The notes beneath the pieces are model-generated. The model made no database searches. It was given only the letters and a program-made list of their open reading frames with translations, and was not told the DNA's origin. Positions 6,675-11,566 of a stretch of DNA of 11,566 bases are shown here, piece by piece. Every line of letters begins with the position of its first letter. Within the stretch, counting starts at the first letter, position 1. This stretch comes from an uncultured Oscillospiraceae bacterium (GTDB lineage Bacteria > Bacillota > Clostridia > Oscillospirales > Oscillospiraceae), in assembly GCA_934659475.1 (NCBI GenBank), contig CAKUHX010000039.1, positions 1-11,566 on the forward strand. The letters are read 5' to 3'. The translations under genes were made by a program, and so were the position numbers.

Positions 6675-8297
6675 TTACTTCCCCTCCTTTTCCTGCTGGG
6701 CCTGCTCCTGCCGGGCCATCTCCGCCAGATCGGCGGGGTCGATGTTGGTGTCCCGGGCGATGCCGGCGGGCTTGTCTTCATACCGGTGGGTCAGATCCAG
6801 GGCCCCGGTCATCATCAGGCCCAGTTCCTCCTTGGTGGTCTTGTCCGCGTGGACAACGCCCATCACCTTTCCGTGGCACAGCACCATGATCTTGTCGCAC
6901 AGGGCCATCATCACGTCCAGGTCCTCCCCCACGAAGAGGATGCCCACCCCGTCCTGCTTCTGCCGGTTCAGGATGCCGTAAATAGCGTAGGACGAGTTGA
7001 TGTCCAGCCCCCGCACGGGGTAGGCCGTGACCAGCACGTTGGGGCCGGCCTTGATCTCCCGGCCCAGCAGCACCTTCTGCACGTTGCCGCCGGACAGCCG
7101 CCGCACCGGAGTGTCCACCGAGGGGGTGGCCACCTCCAGCTCACGGATCACGTTCTCGCCGTCCGCCCGGCCCTGCTTCCGGTCCACGAAGGGGCCCTTG
7201 GCGTCGGCATAGCTCTTCAGCAGCATGTTGTCCGCGATGGACAGGGAGGGGGCCAGGCCCATGCCCAGCCGGTCCTCCGGGATGAAGGACATGGAGATGC
7301 CCTTTTCCAGGATCTCCTTGGGGGACAGGCCCACGATGTTGTCCCCCTTGTGGATCATCAGGCCGCTGTCGATGGGCCGCAGGCCAGCGATGGCCTCGCA
7401 CAGCTCCTTCTGGCCGCAGCCGGCGATCCCGGCTACGCCCAGGATCTCGCCGCCCCGGATGTAGAAGTTCACCCGGTCGATGGCCACGGCCCCCTCGTCG
7501 TTGCGGATGGTCAGATCCCGGATCTCCAGCAGGGGGCGGGTCTTTTCCACCGCGGGGCGGTCGATGTTCAGGTCCACCTTCCGGCCCACCATCCACTCGG
7601 TCAGCTCCTGCTCGGTGGTCTCGGCGGTGTTCACGGTGGTGATGTGCTCCCCCTTGCGCAGGATGGCCACCCGGTCAGAGATCTCCATCACCTCGTTGAG
7701 TTTGTGGGTGATGATGATGATGGAGTGGCCCTCCTCCTTCATGCGGCGCAGCACGTCAAAGAGCCTGCGGATCTCCTGCACCGTGAGCACGGCGGTGGGC
7801 TCGTCCAGAATGATGACCTTGGCGCCGTAGTACAGCACCTTGACGATCTCCAGGGTCTGCTTCTCCGACACGGACATGTTCCGCACCTGCTTGCGGGGGT
7901 CCAGGTCGAAGCCAAAGCGCTTGGCCATGTCGGCGACCTGCTCATAGCGGTCCTTCTTCAGCAGAAAGCCCGCCTTCTCCCGGCCCATCCAGATGTTGTC
8001 AGCGGCGGAGAACACATCCACCAGCTTGAAGTGCTGGTGCACCATGCCCAGACCCAGACGCTTGGCGTCCTCCGGCGACTTGATGGCCACCGGCCTGCCC
8101 TCCACCAAAATGGATCCGGCGTCGGGGGCGTAGATGCCGGAGAGCATGTTCATCAGGGTGGTCTTGCCGGAGCCGTTCTCCCCCAGCAGGGCCAGGATCT
8201 CCCCCCGGCGCAGGTCCAAGTCGATGTCGTGGTTGGCCACCACGCTGCCGAAGGTCTTTGTGATGCCCCGCATCTCAACGGCGTATGTTTCCGCCAT
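6675..8297 (-). CDS. BMP-type purine ABC importer, double ATPase subunit (NupO/YufO-like)
   Basis: The 540-residue protein holds two fused nucleotide-binding domains and energises import through the two permeases. Domain 1 (about 1-240) has a full Walker A, GENGSGKTT (39-47), Q-loop Gln88, Walker B VIILDEPTAV (161-170) and switch His198. Its signature reads MSVSEKQ (141-147), with Ser where the family normally has Gly. Domain 2 (about 255-510) has a degenerate Walker A (GIAGCGQKE, no Lys), a good signature LSGGNVQK (401-408), and a Walker B, VLVTAYPVRGLD, without the catalytic Glu. Such asymmetry is usual for this family, so one site is probably catalytic. The Glu/Gln-rich tail is species-specific. 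The start at 8297 is chosen because AGGAG lies 8 bases upstream; the in-frame ATG at 8303 would be only 2 bases from it. Confidence 0.92.
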   Translation of the reverse strand: MAETYAVEMRGITKTFGSVVANHDIDLDLRRGEILALLGENGSGKTTLMNMLSGIYAPDAGSILVEGRPVAIKSPEDAKRLGLGMVHQHFKLVDVFSAADNIWMGREKAGFLLKKDRYEQVADMAKRFGFDLDPRKQVRNMSVSEKQTLEIVKVLYYGAKVIILDEPTAVLTVQEIRRLFDVLRRMKEEGHSIIIITHKLNEVMEISDRVAILRKGEHITTVNTAETTEQELTEWMVGRKVDLNIDRPAVEKTRPLLEIRDLTIRNDEGAVAIDRVNFYIRGGEILGVAGIAGCGQKELCEAIAGLRPIDSGLMIHKGDNIVGLSPKEILEKGISMSFIPEDRLGMGLAPSLSIADNMLLKSYADAKGPFVDRKQGRADGENVIRELEVATPSVDTPVRRLSGGNVQKVLLGREIKAGPNVLVTAYPVRGLDINSSYAIYGILNRQKQDGVGILFVGEDLDVMMALCDKIMVLCHGKVMGVVHADKTTKEELGLMMTGALDLTHRYEDKPAGIARDTNIDPADLAEMARQEQAQQEKEGK

Positions 8298-8331
8298 GGC
8301 CATCTCTCCTTTTCTGTCGTTCTGTCTGTAC

Positions 8332-8351
8332 CGCCGGGGACCGGCCCGGCG
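8332..8351 (-). other. Hairpin in the ATPase gene leader
   Basis: On the minus strand, CGCCGGG and CCCGGCG form a 7-bp stem around a 6-nt loop. It lies about 10 bases after the predicted transcription start of the ATPase gene. It may protect the 5' end of the mRNA; no terminator T-tract follows. Confidence 0.4.
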
Positions 8352-8367
8352 AAGGAATATCGATCAT

Positions 8368-8396
8368 ATTGTAGCACGGGCCAAAGCCGGTGAAAA
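8368..8396 (-). promoter_or_regulatory. Internal promoter for the ATPase-permease operon
   Basis: On the minus strand, TTTTCA (8391-8396) and TACAAT (8368-8373) are separated by 17 bases. The position, just after the terminator of the binding-protein gene, supports a real internal promoter. It would drive the ATPase and both permeases without passing the upstream riboswitch. The leader would be about 60-65 nt. Confidence 0.7.
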
Positions 8397-8410
8397 GAGT
8401 CGAATGGGAA

Positions 8411-8452
8411 TAAAACGGGAAAACGGGCCGGCCGGGATGTCCCGGCCGGCCC
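8411..8452 (-). terminator. Terminator after the BMP lipoprotein gene
   Basis: On the minus strand, GGGCCGGCCGGG and CCCGGCCGGCCC form a perfect 12-bp stem around ACAT. GTTTTCCCGTTTTA follows. It begins about 26 bases after the lipoprotein stop and would separate this gene from the ATPase. Partial readthrough is possible because the T-tract is interrupted. Confidence 0.82.
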
Positions 8453-8478
8453 GGCAAAGGATCGGTCGCGAAAGAGCT

Positions 8479-9738
8479 TTAGGCCTCCTGCACGCCCGCC
8501 ACGAAGTAGTTCATGCTGCCGGTGATGACGCTGTCCTCCACGGAGGGGTCGCCGGCGGCCAGGATCTTGTTGCCCTCGTTGTCCAGCATGTCGGCGGCGA
8601 CCTTCTCAACGGTGGCCTTGCCGTCGGCAACGGTGATGTTCAGCTTGGTGCCGGTGAACACGTCCCAGTCGCCGGAGACGATCATCTGGCGCACCTGATC
8701 GATGGCGTCCTGAGTGCCGGGGGCCACGGTCTTCTCGTTCAGGGGGGACACGTCCACGAAGTTCTCCTTCAGGCCGCCGTAATAGGCGGGGCCGCCCATC
8801 TTGGACACGAACTGAGAGGCGTCGCCGTTGCAGTCCATAGCGGCCTGGATGGCGGTGTGATAGTACACGTTCCAGTGCCACACGGCGGCGGTCAGGTGGG
8901 CGTTGGGGGCGTCGGCGGTCATGTCGGAGTTGTAGCCGCAGCCGAACACGCCGGCGTTCTCAGCGGCGATCTGGGGCTGGGCGGAGTCGCAGTGCTGGGA
9001 GATGACGCCGCACTTGTAGGAGTCGATCAGCTCCTTGGCGAAGGCGGACTCGTTCACCTCGTCGGCCCAGGCGCCCAGTTCCTTCACATACACGGTGGCG
9101 TTGGGGTTGGCGGCCTGCGCGCCCAGGGTGAAGCCGTTGATGCCGGAGCAGGTCTCGGCGTACTCGGTGCCGAAGGCGGCCACATAGCCGATGTTGTTGT
9201 TGCCGGTCTCCAGGCTCTTCAGGCCGGCGGCGATGCCGGCCAGATAGCGGGCCTGATAGATGCGGCCGAAGTAGTTGTTGAAGTTGGTCTCGTTGCTCAT
9301 GTAGCCGGTGGCGTGGGAGAAGGCCACCTCGGGGTGCTCCTCAGCCTTGGCGCTCAGAGCGTTCATGTAGTTGAAGGAGATGCCGAAGATGATGTTGGCG
9401 CCCTCGCCCACCAGGATGTCCACGGCGTTGCTCACCTGCACGTCGTCCTCGGGCACCTCGTCCACGATGACCAGCTGGGTGGCGGGGTCCAGGCCCAGCT
9501 CCTTCATAGCGGTGGTGATGCCGTTATGGTGGGCAAAGGTGTAGCCGGCGGTGTCGTTCTTGCTGTTGATGTAGATGGCGCCCACCTTGAAGTTGGACTG
9601 GGTGCCGGTGCTGGTGGAGCCGGCGGTGGAAACGGATCCGGAAGCGGAGCCGGACTTGGCGGGCTCGTCCTTCTTGCCGCAGGCGGCCAGAGAGAGGACC
9701 ATCGCCATGGCCAGGGCCAAAGACAGGAATTTCTTCAT
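8479..9738 (-). CDS. BMP-family substrate-binding lipoprotein of the purine importer
   Basis: This 419-residue lipoprotein is the extracellular receptor of the ABC importer. The signal peptide ends in lipobox LAAC with Cys20, followed by a Ser/Gly/Thr-rich linker to about residue 48. The BMP fold then begins at FKVGAIYINSKNDTAGYTFAH. Other family-like blocks are VDILVGEGANIIFGISF, FGRIYQARYLAGIAAGL, NIGYVAAFG and AVWHWNVYY. The family (PnrA, NupN, BmpA) mainly binds purine nucleosides. The IYQARYLAG/AVWHWNVYY pattern is closer to BMP proteins linked to free purine bases, so guanine, hypoxanthine or xanthine is also possible. The start at 9738 has GGAGGAAAG upstream; the in-frame codon at 9780 would disrupt the signal peptide. 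It lies downstream of a guanine-class riboswitch and is followed by its own terminator. The ATPase and permeases come next. Confidence 0.93.
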   Translation of the reverse strand: MKKFLSLALAMAMVLSLAACGKKDEPAKSGSASGSVSTAGSTSTGTQSNFKVGAIYINSKNDTAGYTFAHHNGITTAMKELGLDPATQLVIVDEVPEDDVQVSNAVDILVGEGANIIFGISFNYMNALSAKAEEHPEVAFSHATGYMSNETNFNNYFGRIYQARYLAGIAAGLKSLETGNNNIGYVAAFGTEYAETCSGINGFTLGAQAANPNATVYVKELGAWADEVNESAFAKELIDSYKCGVISQHCDSAQPQIAAENAGVFGCGYNSDMTADAPNAHLTAAVWHWNVYYHTAIQAAMDCNGDASQFVSKMGGPAYYGGLKENFVDVSPLNEKTVAPGTQDAIDQVRQMIVSGDWDVFTGTKLNITVADGKATVEKVAADMLDNEGNKILAAGDPSVEDSVITGSMNYFVAGVQEA

Positions 9739-9810
9739 CTTTTCTTTCCTCCATTTGATGGATTTGTTCGTGTACTGCATCTATTTCTCCAACCGCCGCA
9801 GCGGCAAAGA

Positions 9811-9840
9811 ACAAAAATGAGACTGCCCGGGGGCAGTCTC
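9811..9840 (-). terminator. Riboswitch expression-platform terminator
   Basis: On the minus strand, GAGACTGCCC and GGGCAGTCTC form a 10-bp palindromic stem; the closing pair must open, because only two bases lie between the arms. ATTTTTGTTCTTT follows. It lies between the aptamer and the lipoprotein gene, so it is the expected off-switch. Its 5' arm is also complementary to the aptamer J2/3 strand. Confidence 0.9.
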
Positions 9841-9849
9841 TCAACGGCG

Positions 9850-9873
9850 GCAAGACGGTGGTACACCGTCTGC
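9850..9873 (-). other. Hairpin between aptamer and terminator
   Basis: On the minus strand, AGACGGTG and CACCGTCT form a perfect 8-bp stem with loop TAC. It is extended by a GC/GC pair past a bulged base. It has no T-tract. It may act as a spacer or pause hairpin that gives the aptamer time to fold or bring distant strands together. Confidence 0.55.
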
Positions 9874-9878
9874 TTTCT

Positions 9879-9947
9879 GTCGATAGTCCGGCGATTTACG
9901 GCCGCCGGGTAGAGACGCCTGATCCATATTTTCGGGCATATATCAAC
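9879..9947 (-). ncRNA. Purine riboswitch aptamer, guanine class
   Basis: The 69-nt minus-strand element matches the purine aptamer throughout. P1 is GUUGAUA/UAUCGAC (7 bp, one G-U), J1/2 is UAU, and loop L2 is AAUAUGG. J2/3 is GUCUCUACC, the 7-bp P3 is CCGGCGG/UCGCCGG, and loop L3 is CCGUAAA. J3/1 is AC before the closing P1 strand. The ligand-contacting positions U22, U47, U51 and C74 (B. subtilis xpt numbering) are all kept. C74 marks guanine/hypoxanthine/xanthine rather than adenine. Differences are C for U48, a base that is flipped out in the known structure, a P3 one pair longer, and a C-A mismatch in P2. Ligand binding should end transcription at the downstream hairpin and lower expression of the BMP lipoprotein. 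Confidence 0.95.
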
Positions 9948-9982
9948 GGATATTCGGTTGTAATCTTACAGACGGGGCTTTT

Positions 9983-10558
9983 TCAGTGGACGAAGGTCAC
10001 GCCGTCCTTCTCGCTCATGGCGGCCACCCGGGCCAGAGACTCGATGCGGTAGCCCTCGCTCCGCAGCTGGGCGCCCCCGGGCTGGAAGGCCTTCTCCACG
10101 GCGATGCCCGCCCCCACCAAGGCGGCGCCGGACTGCTTCACCAGAGAAAACAACCCCCGCAGGGCCTCTCCCATAGCCAGAAAGTCATCGATGACCAAAA
10201 CGCGGTCCTCCGGGTGGAGGTACTCCTTGGAGACGATGGCGTTGTACTGGTTGCCGTGGGTAAAGGACTTGACGGGGGCGGAATAGACGTGATCGGAGAT
10301 GTTGCTGGACATGCTCTTCTTGGCAAAGACCACAGGGCAGTGGAAACACTGGGCGGCCACGCAGGCCATGCCGATGCCGCTGGCCTCGATGGTCAGGATC
10401 TTGTTGACGCCGCAGCTGCCGAACAGGCGGTAGAACTCCTGGCCCATCTGGGAGAACAGCTCGATGTCCATCTGGTGGTTCAGGAAGCTGTCTACCTTCA
10501 AAATGCTGTCGCCCTTGACCTTGCCGTCCTGACGGATGCGCTGCTCCAAAAGCTCCAT
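9983..10558 (-). CDS. xpt: Xanthine phosphoribosyltransferase
   Basis: The 191-residue cytoplasmic enzyme joins xanthine to PRPP to make XMP, feeding GMP synthesis from salvaged bases. Its length fits the Firmicutes Xpt family (about 190). Visible blocks are ILKVDSFLNHQMD (19-31), KILTIEASGIGMA (53-65), the FAKK loop (78-81), and the PRPP-binding motif VLVIDDFLAMGEA (120-132). Position 129 is Met; I remember Asn here in the B. subtilis enzyme. The start at 10558 has GAGAGGAGG just upstream; the in-frame start at 10657 lies upstream of the promoter. Xpt is often led by a guanine riboswitch, but the leader here (about 65 nt) holds none. Instead a guanine aptamer begins 35 bases after the stop, controlling the next gene. 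No terminator is seen between them, so readthrough from xpt is likely. Confidence 0.95.
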   Translation of the reverse strand: MELLEQRIRQDGKVKGDSILKVDSFLNHQMDIELFSQMGQEFYRLFGSCGVNKILTIEASGIGMACVAAQCFHCPVVFAKKSMSSNISDHVYSAPVKSFTHGNQYNAIVSKEYLHPEDRVLVIDDFLAMGEALRGLFSLVKQSGAALVGAGIAVEKAFQPGGAQLRSEGYRIESLARVAAMSEKDGVTFVH

Positions 10559-10628
10559 GGGGGCCGCCCTCCTCTCAAAAGAAGTAAACGCGGCCCTGAA
10601 TGGGAACCGCGGAAATGACTGCAAGGCT

Positions 10629-10657
10629 ATTCTATCGGATAATCCCGCCGGGCGCAA
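10629..10657 (-). promoter_or_regulatory. Promoter of xpt
   Basis: On the minus strand, TTGCGC (10652-10657) and TAGAAT (10629-10634) are separated by 17 bases. The leader to the xpt start would be about 65 nt. It lies in the gap after mfd, so xpt need not depend on the mfd transcript. The same transcript may continue into the riboswitch downstream of xpt. Confidence 0.65.
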
Positions 10658-10753
10658 GCCCCTATTTTACACAATTCCCCCTTTTCCGCCGGTGGTTTTT
10701 TGCTTTTTCCAACAAATGCCTGCGCGTCGTCGCCCTTGCAAAGTATGCGCCGC

Positions 10754-10779
10754 CGGGCGGCCAAAGGCCGCCCCTACGG
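10754..10779 (-). repeat. Short hairpin repeat, CCGTAGGGG type, copy 4 (reverse)
   Basis: On the minus strand it opens CCGTAGGGGCGGCC. It forms a perfect 8-bp stem (GGGCGGCC at 10755-10762 with GGCCGCCC at 10766-10773) with loop TTT. It is the closest match to copy 1 and sits in the mfd-xpt gap. Confidence 0.6.
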
Positions 10780-10780
10780 G

Positions 10781-10804
10781 GGAGTGGGGGCGCGGCCCCC
10801 ACTC
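10781..10804 (-). repeat. GC-rich hairpin after mfd
   Basis: GAGTGGGGGC (10782-10791) and GCCCCCACTC (10795-10804) form a perfect 10-bp stem with a 3-nt loop, 15 bases after the mfd stop. There is no T-tract on the mfd side. It may slow polymerase or protect the mRNA 3' end, but it is not a classical terminator. It abuts repeat copy 4. Confidence 0.55.
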
Positions 10805-10819
10805 GTCCAAAAGGGGGAT

Positions 10820-11566
10820 CTAATTCTCTTTCCCGTGATCGTCCACCACCTGCTGGGCAGCCTTCAGGGGATCCTCCCCCTTCCTCAGGCGCAGGGACAG
10901 ATAGGGCTTATCCCCAGCGGCAAACAGCAGCCGCCCCTTATACTTGCTGCTCGCGCACAGGGCGGACACGGCGGCCAGGTCGAATTTGGGCATGGAGAAC
11001 AGCAGGCACCCGGCCTTCTGGCTGATGTCGGTGATGCCGGCGGAGGAGGCGGCGCACCGCAGCAGGGCCACGGAGATCAGGTTGTTCACCGGGCGGGGGG
11101 GCTCGCCGTAGCGGTCGATCAGCTCATCCACAAGGTCGTCGGCGTCGCTCTCGCTGCGGATGGCTGCGATGCGGCGGTACAGGTCCATGCGCTGCTCGGC
11201 GGAGGGCACATACCGGTCGGGGATGTTGGCGGACACGGACAGGTCGGCGGAGCAGCCGGCCGGCTTTTCCACCGTCTGCCCCTGCTGGGTGAGAACGGCC
11301 TCCTCCAGCAGGCGCAGGTACATGTCGTAGCCCACGCTGAGCATAAAGCCCGACTGCTCCGGGCCCAGCACATTGCCCGCCCCCCGGATCTCCAGATCCC
11401 GCATGGCGATCTTGAAGCCGGAGCCGAACTCGGCGAACTCCCGGATGGCGCTCAGCCGCTTGGCGGCCACCTCGGTGAGCACCTTGCCCCGGCGGTAGGT
11501 GAGGTAGGCGAAGGCCCGGCGGCTGGAGCGGCCCACCCGGCCCCGGATCTGGTGCAGCTGGGCCAG
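10820..11566 (-). CDS. mfd: Transcription-repair coupling factor Mfd, C-terminal part (cut by window end)
   Basis: The visible 248 residues are the C-terminus of Mfd. This large cytoplasmic ATPase removes RNA polymerase stalled at DNA damage and recruits UvrA. The frame stays open to the window edge, so the true start is outside; full-length Mfd is about 1,150 residues. The fragment begins LAQLHQIRGRVGRSSRRAFAYL, which contains helicase motif VI (QIRGRVGR). DLEIRGAGNVLGPEQSGFMLSVGYDMY follows, the conserved block after the motor domain. The C-terminal TRCF regulatory domain comes next (about residues 80-248, with IPDRYVPSAEQRMDLYRRI and LIDRYGEPP). No frameshift or truncation is seen. It is upstream of xpt but separated by 261 bases with repeats and a separate promoter, so functional linkage is unlikely. 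Confidence 0.96.
   Translation of the reverse strand: MAQLHQIRGRVGRSSRRAFAYLTYRRGKVLTEVAAKRLSAIREFAEFGSGFKIAMRDLEIRGAGNVLGPEQSGFMLSVGYDMYLRLLEEAVLTQQGQTVEKPAGCSADLSVSANIPDRYVPSAEQRMDLYRRIAAIRSESDADDLVDELIDRYGEPPRPVNNLISVALLRCAASSAGITDISQKAGCLLFSMPKFDLAAVSALCASSKYKGRLLFAAGDKPYLSLRLRKGEDPLKAAQQVVDDHGKEN

Noticed and set aside
5117..6889. 590-codon plus-strand frame opposite the permeases
   Set aside because: It has His/Gly/Gln-rich low-complexity composition, no domain and no ribosome binding site; it mirrors the codon bias of the permease genes.
6786..9912. Long plus-strand frames opposite the ATPase and BMP genes
   Set aside because: They are composition shadows of well-supported minus-strand genes with recognisable motifs.
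9879..9947. Adenine or 2'-deoxyguanosine variant of the purine aptamer
   Set aside because: The specificity base is C, not U, and U47 and U51 are kept, which fits the ordinary guanine class.
9963..9991. Promoter directly upstream of the riboswitch (TAAGAT with GTCCAC)
   Set aside because: The -35 matches poorly and overlaps the xpt stop region, so I cannot support it over readthrough from xpt.
1..11566. CRISPR array, tRNA, rRNA, phage or defence genes
   Set aside because: I saw no regularly spaced repeats, cloverleaf sequences, rRNA motifs, or phage, toxin or nuclease proteins in any frame.

Overview
The window is GC-rich bacterial chromosome (well over 60% GC by eye). It carries Firmicutes-type signals: strong AGGAGG ribosome binding sites, lipoproteins with Ser/Gly-rich linkers, a purine riboswitch and intrinsic terminators. 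Gene content, codon use and the dispersed GC-rich hairpin repeats between genes fit a gut Oscillospiraceae/Clostridia lineage (Flavonifractor/Lawsonibacter/Intestinimonas-like). The genus is an inference, not something the sequence proves.

Layout, left to right. Positions 1-201 hold intergenic hairpin repeats and the terminator of a leftward phosphate acetyltransferase gene (pta, 202-1176). A 319-bp divergent promoter region separates pta from a rightward XRE-family regulator (1496-2182). A 382-bp stretch of nested hairpins, probably a non-autonomous repeat element, follows. Then come a rightward stand-alone HD-domain hydrolase (2565-3149) and a parvulin-type peptidyl-prolyl isomerase lipoprotein (3211-4449). 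A strong hairpin at 4466-4514 separates this half from the leftward half.

The leftward half, read in transcription order from the right edge, is: the C-terminal third of the transcription-repair coupling factor (mfd, cut by the window end), xanthine phosphoribosyltransferase (xpt), a guanine-class purine riboswitch with a terminator, a BMP-family substrate-binding lipoprotein, a terminator, a new promoter, a double-domain ABC ATPase, and two permeases. This is a purine salvage module. The BMP/ABC importer brings in purine nucleosides or bases, Xpt converts xanthine to XMP, and the riboswitch senses guanine-type purines.

The most notable features are regulatory. The guanine aptamer lies after xpt rather than before it. 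Its J2/3 core strand can pair with the terminator, a plausible switch mechanism. A further terminator-promoter pair separates the binding-protein gene from the ATPase/permease genes, so the riboswitch may mainly set the level of the binding protein. The rest of the window is ordinary housekeeping and accessory content. I saw no CRISPR array, tRNA, rRNA, transposase or phage gene, and no clearly new multi-gene system.
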